DNA of 64,000 nt, taken from positions 1,294,518 through 1,358,517 of the forward strand of contig NMRA01000022.1 in assembly GCA_002633005.1 (NCBI GenBank), written 5' to 3'. This DNA is from Phoronis australis. Its lineage: Eukaryota; Phoronida; Phoronidae. Positions 11,485-25,057 of this stretch are shown here, one piece after another (within the stretch, counting starts at the first letter, position 1; every line of letters begins with the position of its first letter). The notes beneath the pieces are model-generated. The model saw only the letters and a list, made by a program, of their open reading frames with translations, made no database searches and was not told the DNA's origin. Position numbers and translations under genes: made by a program.

Positions 11485-14133
11485 GTAAAATGTAACAATT
11501 TGGTAAAATGTAACAATTGTTACATTTTACTTTCCTAAGCCTCTCCTAAAATGTAACAATTGTTACATTTTACTTTCCTAAGCCTCTCCTAAAATGTAAC
11601 AAGTTGTTACATTTTATGTAGTTTTTACATTTCACGTCGAACGCACATGTAAGAAATGTACCATTGTTACATTTTACGAAACCACGTCATATTGCAAAGA
11701 AAATGACCAAAATCACAGCGGGGGTACTGGAGTTTTTTAGACAAAGACTGCTGCCTGAAAAATTTGAATACCTACTCGTTTAGAGAGTGGGCTCGAAGAA
11801 CAAAGTGACCAATTTAGAGACTAAGTTGTGTAAAAATTCACATTTTTGCATACTCCTTTTCCAGAAATCCTCAAAAGCAACCTTTTACATATAGTTTTGT
11901 CGAAAATGGCATCATTTTGGAGAGTATTTTTTCTCGGAAAAAGCACCCTTTTGGGTTGCACTTTTCGTATACATCATCATGAATTTAGCTATCTATTATC
12001 CTTTTTATCAGTATTGCATTTCTATCACTACTGTTACTGCTATTAATACTATTACTACTATCATTAATATTACTCGTTATCATTATTATTATTATCATTA
12101 TTGTTATTAATATTTTTGAAATTTATTTATTGAGGACACAATACATGTTTAGCAAAGTGCTAATACATCATGGTCCTCAAAGATTTTAAAATCATCTCAT
12201 TTATGTTTTCATCAGGCTTTCCAAAACGATTTTAAAGGGGCTCCTACATGTATGTTCAGCTTTAGCGATATTGTGAGGAACGTCTTGACAGCTATGGATG
12301 CAGAGTAGGCCTACTTTTTGGAAACGAGGAGGCTGAGATTTAAAATCTTGTTTAGGCGTGCACCAACTTCAAAAATTGACTATTTCTGAACTACCAGCAA
12401 GCACTGTGTTATTTGTAAATATAACTATATCCATCTGTAGTTTGCCACGAAGAACTGAATTCAGACCGTAACATTGTCTCTGCCTTGTTGAAAACATGCC
12501 TTGTCAAAGAATTGGGGATCGTTCCACGATGATAAGTAAGTCCTAAAATTGTGTTAAGTTGAACTCTGGAAGCAGACATTTTTCGAGAACTAACGACTGA
12601 TCGGCTGCGGTCACCGTGTCATTAGAACGGACATACAAAACACGCAACGACTTTTGTAGAATGGGTCACAATATTCTTAGAAAAGCACAGTGATTAAACA
12701 GAATGATTTGAACTAGGTTTTATTGAAAATGGATTGCATGGAACAAAAACCGCCAACGTGGAAGTCAGCAATGTTTAATATGAGCATTTAATGCAATGCA
12801 TCAAAAGGGTTAATATACCAAATTCCCTTTTCTGCGAGCTGCAACACAAAAAGTGGTGCCTCATGAGACACGTGATTTCAGTTCCATTAATAATAGAAAG
12901 TCCAATCTTTGTCCTTCTTTATATGTACTTCGATCTAACGACCATTGACCAAACAGCAATTTCAATTCACATTTTATCTTAAAAGATAATGGAAAGAGAA
13001 AGTTCATGATTTTATAGTCCGAAAGGCCGACAGTCAGCTTTTTGGACTATTTCCCCTTTAAACTAGCGACCTAGATCAGGTTTGAGCAAAATGATCGTGT
13101 CCATTCAGAGTGCAAAATATTTTCTATTTCGCCAGCTAGGTATCTCATTATTACATATACATGTCACGGTTTGACCTGCTGTTACCACCGCTATTTTAGA
13201 CAAGCTTGACATCACAGAAACAATGATATTGCTTTCGTTACTAGGCCGCCACTTGTTTAAGGTAATGGCTCGCCCTTCTCGAAGGCGATATTTTGCTGTT
13301 GCTTTGGCAAAATTTGTCAACCTGCCGGCAAATAAGTGCGTGCTTTTAATTCCTTCCACCAGGATGTCTTTAAGAAATTGTCATTAATAACTAAGGTAAT
13401 AGACAGCACCCGCCGGCATCAGAAACTTTGGTTTTGCTCCTTTTGTGTGAAGCAGGGAAATTGGTGCATGAATTATGACTCCAAGGCAATAAAACACTGG
13501 CCGAAATAAACCAAACTATCGTAGACTAAAACTGGTGTTTTTTCTATCAAATTGGCTTCCGAAATTGAATTCTTCATGAAAAATTTTGTTATTGTCGTTC
13601 GTTCCCGAAGAAATACGATAAATATTAACCAAATACGATGTCATTGTAAGTTGTTCTTACTGTAATGTCGAATACACAATTGGTTTATGAGCGCTAACAA
13701 ATGATTGCAAGAACGCTTTAACGTTAAAAAACTTACCTGATCCTGGAAACTCATTTTGTTTGCAGACAAAACTGTACTCTATACATTTTTACTATACCAT
13801 AAAACTACTCATGTTGAAAAGACATGGAAAGAACATAGGGGCACATCTATAAAGTCGACCTGGCACATTTGATAGAATTTCAATCACACAATCCGAGAAA
13901 GAAGGCGTTAAGTGTGTCAGCGGTTTTCCTCCGTGTGACAAATACCATGCAAACTCATGAAATATGACGTCGCTTTCGTAAAATGTAACAATGCTACATT
14001 TCTCGCAAGTGTATTCCACGTGAATTGTAACAATTTCATAAAATGTTACAACTTGTTACATTTTAGGAGAGGCAACGTAAAACGTAACAATGACATAAAA
14101 TGTAACAATTGTTACGAAATTGTCACATTTTAT
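11485..14133. repeat. Inverted arrays of a TGTAACA palindrome bounding 2.3 kb
   Basis: Left arm 11485-11693 and right arm 13961-14133 are in inverted orientation. Both contain several copies of the palindrome TGTAACAATTGTTACA in TAAAATG...CATTTTA context, with the linker GCCTCTCCTAAAATG shared, and both end with a TTTACGAAA-CGTCATATT block on the inner side. The arms behave like the terminal repeats of a foldback or MITE-like transposon. No coding sequence or target-site duplication was recognised. Confidence 0.5.
12030..12115 (+). repeat. ATT/ACT-rich trinucleotide stretch
   Basis: Imperfect ATTACT, then ATTATT repeats, inside the inverted-array structure 11485-14133. Confidence 0.6.
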
Positions 14134-14984
14134 GGCGCATCAGGGCGTCGATTAATTTTCTCACCGACTATTGAAGGAGAATGTAAAGATACGCGCCCGA
14201 CTTTGCGGCTTTTTATACGCGGATCAAATGCTTTATTTCGATGTTTAAAATCCAAAATTCGATTGATTTAATCAGAATTTTATTTGCAAAATCCAGGTCT
14301 ATCAACTTTAAGGCCGTCTGATTGCAATGCGCCAAAACAATGTGAATATTATTTTTTAACAAAAAATAGTATGTGATATTATCCTCTAACACTGAGCGCA
14401 AGTCGGAGCATTGTACGAAGTAATCCGATTATGTTAGGAAATTTAAGTGTTCCATCAAAATCGATACACTAGAAAAACAACTGACATGTTTACGATAACA
14501 TGTATTCTACCTTTCCCCTCGTACACTGCGACCTACGTTCACGTTTTTTCCTTTGAATAGGTATTCGCCTGGAAAATTGATTTGAGTTCACGGTTTATGC
14601 AGGGTTAATATGATAGTTCATTCAAGCTGTTACCGAATTAATCTGTATAGTTTAGAATAATTGATAATATATTTCAAGTGTGAACAGTATTCACTCCTCA
14701 GTTAATAGCACGTGCATCAACAGAGGACACGTTAAATCTACAGCAATAAAGTTGGAGTTCGTCTATACTTGGGTGAAGCGGAAATTTCTTATTCTCAAAA
14801 ATAATCAAGAGTTTCTCTCAAACAGCCGCGCTGTTCATATTTTTAATTTGTGTCAGGCACTGTTTTTTCAACGATATATTTGACTGTTCAATATTAAAGT
14901 TTAAGTTTTGCCAAGAGAATGTTTTAACTAATATTTCATTAGTATAAAAGTTATTCTTATGAAATGGTGCCTCGAATATTTTCC

Positions 14985-15277
14985 CTTTTGTCCTTGTTTA
15001 TCCAAATAGGGAACAATGTTACATTGGTCAAACGGTTTGCAGTCTTTCCCGTCGGTTATCCATGCATCTTCAAAATGGCGCCATTCAAGATCATTTTCTG
15101 CAATACCACGCACGTAAAATCACCCGTCAAGAAATTGTGGAAAACACGTCAATTCGCTACGTGGAGCAAGATGTGCTGCGTTTGAAAGTATTAGAGTCCC
15201 TTTTAATTGCTTTTGAGAAGCCTATTTTGAATGAGCAGCAAACAGGGTCGCGCCGCACGTTACACTTGTTTGCGTGA
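14985..15277 (+). mobile_element. Penelope-like retroelement, GIY-YIG endonuclease end
   Basis: One open frame reads CYIGQTVCSLSRRLSMHLQN, then DHFLQYHARKITRQEIVENT, and DVLRLKVLESLLIAFEKPIL to a stop after RTLHLF. IGQT, the ITRQEIVENT block, RLKVLEALLI-type helix and closing RTLxLF follow the C-terminal GIY-YIG endonuclease of Penelope-like elements. The reverse transcriptase that should precede it is not seen, so this is a 5'-truncated or decayed copy. Confidence 0.65.
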
Positions 15278-16718
15278 CTTTCCTGTTACCCTAATTCTTT
15301 AGTCATTCTTTGCAGTATTTCACACCCGCCGTGTCTCACTGTGTGTGTCGTCAGCTTATACTCTGTGGTGGCATTACTGCGTCATTTTATCTTCACTTGT
15401 GAATGAAACAAGTATGTTTCGAAATATCGTATGTCTTTTAACGATGTCGCTATGTCAGTTACTGTACCTATGTTCAGTTGAGAGTAGAGTTTTGTTCCTA
15501 AAGTATGAACGCAACGGAATAAAGACTGTGAACAATGAAAAGTATCGTGCATTTAACAAATTCTGTATAAGAGAAAACTTGCATCCGAAGTACAGTCAAG
15601 TAAGGGAAAAGATAGCATATGTTATTGTTATATTTGGTTTCAAGGTGAAGTAAATGTGTCTCAGGAGAAAGAGCTTTAAACAAATGCGTCTATGAGTCAC
15701 CACTGAACGCCTGCTAACCTACCAGTAGAGGTTTTTCAAGTCGTATTCACTGCTCTGCCCGAAAAATATTTTTAAGAAACCTTTCTGGTGAAACCTTTAT
15801 AGACCCAGCTACACTCAAATGCCTAATATAATAATTTCCGGGTGCCCGATTGTAGACTAGGCCAAATGCGTGGTACTGTTTAAATCGGTGCTGAATGAAA
15901 TCACTTATTTAATGACAAGTTTCCTTTCAATGGACAAAGCTTGCTCATACTATTCCGTAATGTCATCCAGTCATCTACAAACATCTCACAATACAATAGG
16001 GGTGGACTGTCATGTTTCTTGCACAGCACTGCTCTTGCCCAAGGCATACGTTGCATTTCGACTTCTATATTCACTCTAAATTTGCAATGCCCACATCAAC
16101 ACTGCTTCGACCAATGGGAATAAGGGTACTATTACCCCCTGGTTTTAGCAGAAAGGATTACGGATCTTTATATGGAAAAGTACCATCAGGCATTACAGTC
16201 GAATTGTTGCGGCATTTATAAACTGGAATTGTTTGTCAATATATCCTGTTCTCCGCCGACTCGGCTCTTTGGAACTAAATGTGTGTGTTGTGTTGGACTT
16301 CTTGTTCAGTCACTTCGAATAAAATTTGGTGAACTCTTTGTCAGTTGATCCGAACAGCCTTACTGTTTTTCTAAGAATGTAATTCCTCACACGTCTCGTG
16401 GATCCAATAAACTCAGTTCACCGACCCACAAGAGCGACTCACACACTCCCTAGCACGATGCCGGTCTAATGCGTTTAACACACAATTCCCACCCGACTCA
16501 CAAACACCTTCACTGACCGCCTAACACGGTACATGTACAGTATATTAAGTTTTTGTTTGCTTGTTATTTTTTATATAAGTCATGTTTTTGTATGTCTGCA
16601 GTCTTGCTTGCTGGTCGCTCGCTATCCAGTGTTTTTGGCCGGCCACGAACTTGCGAGTCGGCGATCTGAATTTATCGGGTCCGTAATACGTGTTTATGAA
16701 CGACGAACTACCATATTT
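15278..16718. other. No gene seen; possibly Penelope-associated
   Basis: Lies between the GIY-YIG fragment and the hammerhead-like hairpin. 16390-16530 is unusually rich in C and A (CTCACACACTCCC, CCCGACTCACAAACACC). It may be untranslated sequence of the same element, but no direct evidence links the parts. Confidence 0.35.
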
Positions 16719-16943
16719 GTAACTATCATTAAAATTTCTAGGTGTATTTACACTGACCTCTTGTCTATTTACATTGTCACGACGCTTCGGTCGGTCTATT
16801 CTCCGGCCATCGTCATGTGTTCCTGCGTTCTTAGAAGAACGAGCACCTGACGATGGTCGGAGAATAGACTGACCGAAACGTCGTGACAATGTAAATAGAC
16901 AAGAGGTCGGTATAAACAGACCAAGAAATTTTAATAATAGTTG
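16719..16943. repeat. Long hairpin with hammerhead-like motif, probably Penelope-related
   Basis: Two arms of about 90 bp (16719-16818 and 16843-16943) are reverse complements with a handful of differences, separated by about 24 bp. The right arm reads, on the plus strand, CTGACGA (16847-16853), a stem GGTCGG/CTGACC with an 8-nt loop, then GAAACGTC (16875-16882). This is close to a hammerhead ribozyme core as found in Penelope-like elements, with one extra T before the stem. The left arm carries a mutated copy (ATGACGA, GAAGCGTC). Confidence 0.55.
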
Positions 16944-19900
16944 TAACACGCCACCATCTTAGAGCGGTTTTAGAAAGTCATTATTATACCACACTTATGA
17001 TTACAACAGCTTTGTTGTTCTGGCAACAATGGAGAACGATTGTCTCTAATCCCCTGCCTTAAAGATAGTAGATAGGATACCTTGTGGTAGCGCAGTTGAC
17101 AAAAGATTGCTCAGGAGTCTTTACAGGTTGCGCATCAAAATTGCAACTGCGATCCAGTCTCGGGCCAGTAAACTCCAACAGCACATTTTGAGCGTGCGCT
17201 GGGACTCTCATTTCTATTGGGACGTGAGTTCTAAAATGTGTTTCACTCGCAACTACTTGATTGTTTTCTTTCAGCGTCCGTCAGGAAAAAGCAGTGAGGT
17301 ACCGGAATAATAGCTGACGTCACACCTCTAGTTTTCAATGATTGTATTGACTGATGGGCTGAAGCTCAATAGCCAGCAGCCGCTAAGTTCTAGCGTTTAT
17401 AGTTTTATGGTAACTGTTTTTACCGTGACCACTGGCGCAGCCCATAGTATTCAGCCAGGAGGAAGAACATGAAATTTTTGGAACGCTTGATATAAGAAGC
17501 AATTGGGGTTAATGAACATCCCCCCCCCCACCTCCCTAGTGGCAACGCGAGGGGATGTGACTTAGTAAATTTTTGGGAAAAGGTATTTTCCTACGGAGCC
17601 CAAATATACTTTCAACTCTGGTTCAAGTGAAAGACACAGGGAAGATTAGGCACATGAGTGTTTCAACTTCGTCCACTGGCATCCCAGTTAAAAGTTATGT
17701 TGACGAAGCACTACTACACACTGTATACCGGTACATGTACCTACCTATTGATACACCAGCGAATCCAAGAATAAATTAGGGTGGTGTACTGCGCTAAGGA
17801 CGTCTACTCTCCACCAAGCCATTGTCCAATACTTTACAATACTTTACACGTGCGCCGCCGATACTCCAAGCCCGGGACCAGATTTTTCAACCGACTACGG
17901 TCCGGGCTTTGAGTTCAGTTAATAATGTGCTCGCTTTTTTCATCCATCACGAATATGAAAACATGAAAACCAATTTGCAACAACAATTCATCATTACCTT
18001 TTATTCTTGCAAGATATTGTCTTTGGAAGTTTTCCCTCTATTGCGATTTCTTCAGAAAATTGTCCTTAAAGAGTATGTGTCTGGACTGTCGATCTATTAT
18101 TCCTTAAACGACGTTTGGTTCCCTGTCAAGGGTTCTTTCAATTGAAAACAAGGAGTTAATTAAGTAAGTTTTACGACACATTAAAAACCCAGTGCGCGAT
18201 CATTGCTGGAATATAAATGTACCGCAACAAGAAGCGTCCGAAGTGCAGCTAAGAAAACTAATTCAACAGTTTTGTATATACGTTTATCTGGGACAATATT
18301 TTGCTGATGCGGTGATTCGAGCTAAGTTAGATAAGTTAGAAAAATAGAGTGCGGTTGAGATACTTATTGTGAGATAAAATAATTATGTACAAAACCAATA
18401 GTGTAATACGTATGTAAAAATCCTTTTCCTAACACAACAAAGATGGGCGACAAAAAACGCCTGTACATTTAATTTCCGAAAAGTAAGCAAAAAGGAAATT
18501 TATCAACCATAAATTTGCATTAACTTGATAAAACCCATAATCAACATTTGATTATTTTCAGGTTGTTCAAAAATAAAACACTGTCATTTTAAACAGAACA
18601 AAGCTTTATCTGGGGCGCGCGTTCCAAATTGATGAAAAGGAAAATCTTTAAGGATTAAAACGGTAAGAAAAGCCCATTGTGTACTAGTTTCGCACGCTAC
18701 TTGGAAACTAATAGATCATCGACAGGCACATCGTCAAGAAATCTATTTTACGAAATACAATTCACATTTCGTGTAAGACATTGAAATCACAAAGAAAACT
18801 AATGATCCCGGGATTTTCTTGTCGCTTGATAGCCCCTGGGGCAGACGTGGCTCTCAAGTGTACCCCCACAACACGAAGGTAGCCATTAAACGGGTTTCGT
18901 CAGAAAACCTACTGACGGTTATAATGTGGCATGACAGACTCGTTGAATTACCTAAGTGGCTATGCGTATCATTACAAAACAAACAGTGTAGCTCTGGGGA
19001 TTTGCACGCGTTTGTATTTTACATGTATTTAGCTTTTAAAGATAATAACATTTATTTTAAATGCTTTCTCAATCTGTTTCATGTGGTTTATATTTGTATC
19101 ATCACGAACGGTATAAAATGACCAAATTTCTGGGGTATGTTTTTATATCATAATATTTGCGATGTTTATTTCATGTCCCATATATCGATTTGATCTAGGG
19201 TATGTGCTTCATATTTCTAGCCATTCCATGGATAACTTGTTTGATCGCGTCACCCTAGTCTTTATCGCATAACGAAAAAGCAAAAGGGACGAACTGTGGT
19301 AGTATTCTCATTCTGCAAGACGAACATGCGTTTTTCGTTCAAAAGGGGACACGTGTCATTAAAAATTTCATAATTTATTATGTGTTGTGTTGCAATCGAA
19401 TGAACGTGGAGTAAAAAAATAAAGCCCATTTGAACGCGATTCCTGTGCACGTTTAGAAAGATTTCGTAAAAATGAAACCGGCGAATTAATCGTACCGTAC
19501 TGTACATGTTCTCTTCCATTGTATTTGGATTATTCCTAAGCTCTCAAGTGTGAATCACAATGTGCATATCAATCTTGAAATTTGAAGTCGTGCCCATTTC
19601 TGTCCAGGCTAGTTATGGTTGTGACCCATTAAACAGGTCGTGTGTCTGTGTTTCCTTCAAATGCTTGACTTTTAGAGGGACACTCGGTTTTAGGGCCGAA
19701 AACGCATTTATGGGACACTGCTAGATGGGATAGACCTCTTTCGGTTGACAAGAGCTATAAAACAACAAAATCCGTTGTGTTTTGTTTTTATATTACAAGT
19801 CGCTTATTCTCAAAACTTTTCTTTATTTGCATGCATTTTTGACAGAGTGAAGAAAGGGTGAAGAGTCCATTGACGTGTGTTCTGACAGGCAAACCCCTGT

Positions 19901-22900
19901 GAGAACTGTTTAGTGCCTCCTATGGGACCTTGGCTAGATTTTAGCTAGGTCTTAGCGTAGGTCCTAGCGTTACTGAACGCACTCCCGGTCCTCGACCGCT
20001 GAGCTCCCGAGTTCGAGTCCGTCTTTGCTCTGATCTAAAAAATTCGCTCATTGTGTCACTTTGAGCGAATAATTCGCCACAAAGATGTCACTTACTGTAT
20101 TACAGTGTTAATAAACCTGGCGTAACAAAACGTGATAATGAGTCGAAAGATGATGCCCTTGTGAACGAGTATAGCAACTCATAACACTCAGCCAACAGGT
20201 CTTTAAAAGACGCCAATCCCACAGTTGCTGATGGTTAAACCTTCCTCTTTTTATCCATGTTTTATTCCCACTTTCCGAAAAAAAACGACCGCCTTTGATG
20301 AACAACGTATTAATTGCACAATGGATTTTTTAGATAAAAAATCACCAACTTTCAGTCGGCCGGGTAACGATAATTTCGAAAATCCCCGAAGCGTGTTACT
20401 ACGCACATCATCTGTTACTTACGGCTACGACGGTTGCTGAGCTATATCTGAAGTCAAAATTTTCCAGACAAATTTTGTCAAAAGTTTAAGATAACTTCAG
20501 CCATTTTAGAGTCTCAAACATCATCACATACAGCATGAAAAAAACTGGCTGAGTGGTATTCTATTCAACGTGTTAAGACATTTCAAACCAATGACTTACT
20601 TTGAGATTTGTCTCTTTGTATTTCGGAGCAGTTTTTCAAGTAATTTTATATTTCTCTCCTTTTCATGTTGTTGTGATTATTTTTTTAATGTGCTTTCGAC
20701 ATTACACTTCAGAGACCCTCACATTTTGAGATTTGAAGCAATTCCTGTATTTCGTGCAGTGGGTGTTATCTATTACTTGAATATATCTACCTAAGTGTTG
20801 CTGCTGGAATAACGACGCTTATTTTTGAAGCTTTTTCCACAATAATGTCGCGTTAACGAACTTTTATAAGTTTAGCAGTAACCATGCCTTCAGACAGAGA
20901 TTCGCGGTCGATTTGAAGTATGCGAATTAATTGGATAAACGGAAAGACACAACCTTCCACCAACAAAGACGCTTCAGTTTCTAAACTATTCTTAGTTGGA
21001 GGTCTGAGATATCATGATAACAATTTGTGTCAGAGAAGAGTCTATTTTTGTCTGGTTCACCAGTTTATTCCACTAAAATTTAAAGTGTCAGAAAAGTTGC
21101 AAAAATATTAGCTAATCCCAGTTCCGACGGCCCAGTGACGATAAGGCACGACTAAACGTCTGCGAAGACACGAGCATTATAGGTGGCGGGACAAACAGCT
21201 CTCAGTGTGTTGTCAACAAAGGTTAAACGATCAGGGAAAATTGTGGTTTGACAGTAAACACCCACTCGTAGGGCTGAAATCTGTTCAACAAGCCCTCGAA
21301 CTCCGCTGGTATAATTGATTAAATATCATTTCAATTGTTGCCGCCGTATTGTGTGGCAAGATGCTGTTGCGTAATTGTAAGTACGTCTATGAGGATTTAG
21401 TTTATAATTATTTGAGCTAATTTAAGCCTCCTGTGTTCATCGCAGCTTGTGCTGTGCTCGAGGCAGAAGAACACGTGCCACAGCTATGTTGGCGAGCAAT
21501 ACATGTCACAATTTACACATATTTTATCATTAGTTTTGGTAGTCTATAAATCTAAATCTACTCTTCCAACCCCTTGTCTGCAGTGTGCATAAGTTGTACA
21601 AAAGGTTTTTCCTTCTAAAAAGCAATAGTCTTGCGCTTTAGCTGGCCGTAGCACTGGTTTGCAGAGTTTTATCATATTCACAAAAAACTGACACTCGCGC
21701 TTCTGACAAAAGCCGTTTTCATAACTAATTGGGTGTCAATGAGATTGAATGATGTCCGCTTTTTATAACAATACGTGGCGTATGAGAGGGAGGGTTTCAG
21801 CTCGTCTACGATTAAAAAATAATGCAAATTATGCAAAAACGTCTGTGGGAAACTTGTAAAAATCATTTCATAACTATGAGGTTCCACGAGCAAAACCTGA
21901 GGATCGGTAATTCAAGAAAAAGTGTTCGTGTTCGTGTTCATATGCGTGTGTGTTTAGGTTGTGTTCTGGTTATTTACTTGACGGATCAATAACGCACAGG
22001 TTCATTCTATCTCATTAAAACGGTTGCGGGCCACTATATATTCAGAATTTTGTCTAACGATCATGTTTTTTTTTTGTCATCACTTAGATTTTGTTTTCTA
22101 ATTTGTTTTATTTTCCTCCAGTTTGGCGCATTGACCTCAATTGCTTTTAAGTAGAAAATACATGAATATTGTTTTGAATTTTTTCTCACGACGGAAGCCT
22201 TTGTAATGACGGGTTGGCCGTTATTTTATCTGTTACACGAAAAGTCGCCTATCCTTTTCCCATTAATTCTCCAAAACTATAAAAATGTAGTCTATATTGT
22301 GAATTTATTTCGTGCATTCCAAATGATTTCCAGGGGAAACCCTTGGCTACGCTACGGTAAACTACAGCTATCAATGCTTAAACTTACATAACGGCACGCG
22401 CTCCACGCCACAGTCACGACACAAGGCAACTTCCCGCAAAGAAGACACTTTAGAATGTCTTACGGGGTTTCCGCAAACACACGAAAAACGCGTTCGTGTC
22501 ACCTAAAGGTGGTCGTTATCTCGTCGCTGACACGTGCGGATCTTTAAGCTTCTGCACAGCAATTTATTCGAGTGCCTTTACAAATAGTAGGCTTTGCTTC
22601 ATCGAGGGGATTCTTTAAAAAACACTGCATAATAGCCCCCACTATCTAGCACTTATCAAATATTGTATATTGTGTGTGAATACAACGTACAATTTCTTGT
22701 ACGCTATTTTTAGAACCCTTAAATGCATTACTTTTTGTGTACGTTCAACCAGTTTCAGATAGTTGTATCGTGGTATGTACAGAAATCAGAATGAAACAGT
22801 CAAAACACCTTTCGGGGGTTATTGCTGGATCAACGATGGACGTATTCAAGTTATTAGCTTCGGATGGAGCTATAAAACATAAAGATCCCGGAAATCGAGG

Positions 22901-23705
22901 TATAGACCTTATTAGCTGTGTGTTGTAGTTGCAGAAAATGACGCCTGCGGTGGTGCTCATGAAATCTGGACGTAATAAAAAAGTCAAGAAAGATGATCTC
23001 GTGGGTGTGTGCGAGAAGAGAGTAGCTGATGCTCCTTGGTAGAATAAGCATTTTGGAACGAAGTTTAGTGGTGGACTGGCTTTCCAGGTGAAATGAACAG
23101 TCCCAGAAATGTCAAGTTTACTCGGCCTCTGGTGTGTTAGCATTCTTTAATCGTCTTGCGGCAGTAGACAAATTGACATGCTCGCGTTCGATTAGTTTTA
23201 ATCGACAATTCATAATTAGTTTGGAACACTTAAAATGTTTTCCGTGGTTGACTAATCAACCGATCGGCTTCCTTGCTGCCTCAAAATCAAAATAAATCGA
23301 ATGATCTCTGCCAAACACAAATTACAAAACCCGCTTTCAATAACCAAATCCACTTTGTAAACTCGATAACGTGAGAATCATGACTGCTAACATAAGTAAT
23401 TTTGGGCTACTTTACCAGGGCAATGTGATTTTCGATATATGGAACATTAAGTTTATTTGTGAGGGGCAAAGTAACCTTGAGAGTACGGGGGGTACTTGAA
23501 ACCCACGTGGTTCAAGACAGGTTGACACATTTTGTCCTCGAAGATTTTTGAAAAAACAAACGCGAAATAAAAACGCATTCACGCAAAGAAATCTAACTAG
23601 TTTCAGGAAAAATATACGAGCTACTGTTGAAGAGTTTGCTGAGAAAATATGTGTAATTCTGCTTAAGTGTCAGTTTGCCTGTGTAGCTGGCTACAAATGA
23701 TAAAT
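16944..23705. other. Long gene-free stretch
   Basis: No domain-bearing ORF was found. A 10-base C run sits at 17520-17529, and a partial tRNA box-B-like string (GAGTTCGAGTCC, about 20013) lacks any matching box A. Confidence 0.5.
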
Positions 23706-23870
23706 ATAGATTATTACATGTCGAAGTCGTTATCCCCGGTTATCTACAGCCCGAGTGGATTTTGGAGAATTATCGCACGAGGAGCGTTAGCCCCGAGGGT
23801 GATAATTCTCCAAAATCCAAGAGGATTCTAGATAAGGGGGATAACGACTGAGAACATGTAATAATCTATT
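23706..23870. mobile_element. Foldback MITE with 65-70-bp arms
   Basis: TAGATTATTACATGT and CGTTATCCCC... at the left are answered by GGGGATAACG... and ACATGTAATAATCTA at the right. The inner arms GGATTTTGGAGAATTATC and GATAATTCTCCAAAATCC are perfect complements around a GC-rich 25-bp loop. No ORF. Confidence 0.65.
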
Positions 23871-24406
23871 CATACCACATACTGAACGAGAAATGAATCG
23901 ATCTACCTTTCTCGACTCGCCTCGGCTTTGTAACTACTTTCTATGTCAGAGGCCCGGGGTCTGAGGTCGTACCCTTTTAAGAAAAGACGAGCTATTTTTG
24001 TCAAATAATGCTTATATTCAGAAGCAATTGAAAATTTAAACAAAACAGGAACAAAGTGAATCTATAAATTAAGGTTTAGCAACTATCATAGGTTACTACA
24101 CATTTTATCACGCCAACCTTCGACCGGGAAAATATCGTCTGCTAAAGTAGGTCACCACTACTAACTGACTATAACGCTCAAGTCAAAGGATCCCGACGAC
24201 ACGATACCCGCATTCAAATTGGGAGATCGATGATTTACAAGTGAGAATACACGAGAGAAAAATTTTTCACTGGATTAAAATATCGTTTTTATGGAAATAA
24301 TGCCTCTTATTTTTCATAGCGTATTATTGTCGGTGCAATGCCCTTTGCTGAACATGCGATTGTTGCGCGTGCTCATTTAAGTATTCTATTTTCACGTTTG
24401 ATGATG

Positions 24407-24489
24407 CCAGCCGCTGAGTGGTGTAGAGGTAAAGTTGGCGACTCGAAACTCTTGAGGCCCGTGTTCCAATCCGGCCTCGGTTTCCGGCC
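24407..24489 (+). repeat. tRNA-like SINE head (possible)
   Basis: GAGTGGTGTAGAGGTAAAG resembles a tRNA D-arm/box A, and GTGTTCCAATCC about 45 bp later resembles box B. No acceptor stem pairing or flanking duplication was found, so a SINE remnant is more likely than a tRNA gene. Confidence 0.35.
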
Positions 24490-25057
24490 AAAATGTTATC
24501 TCACTAGTGAGATAGCTTTATGGGTTATTACACGGTTGTATCTGCCGTTCGAGGCTTATATTGTGGTATAATGGGAATTATGTGTTGTACTCTCATTAAA
24601 TCGGTCTCACGATAACCCTTACCGTGATAGGATTCGGTTTCAACGAGTAATAAGAACATCGATACCATTAGCAATTCATAAATACGCTTCATACCATAAT
24701 GCACCTTCAACTTTAAAATTCTATATTTTTACTTTTCTCCATCATACGTATTAAACACACCGATTTTTACGAGGATAACAAACCTGGTTTAACGTTAATT
24801 TCCCTAACGGAATCAAAACTAGCCCAGGGATTGTCGCATTCAAAAAGTTCATCAGGATGAGTAAAAGTGTCAAATCTGTTGTCAAAGCGCACGCGAGTGC
24901 GAGCGCCTCGCACTTGCTTTAATCAACAAAACATTGTTATTTAATTAACACCCGATTGGACTTTTCAAACGATAGAAAAAACAAGAAGACCACGTCTGGA
25001 AAATTTTGCGATTAATAAACTTACAAAAAGAAACACACTGATTCCAAAAATGTACGG

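Noticed and set aside
16545-16949. 134-codon minus-strand ORF and 105-codon plus-strand ORF
   Set aside because: Both run through the long hairpin, so the two arms create mirrored open frames; neither shows a domain.
19960-20030. Possible tRNA gene (GAGTTCGAGTCC)
   Set aside because: Only a box-B-like string is present. No box A at the right distance and no acceptor-stem pairing.
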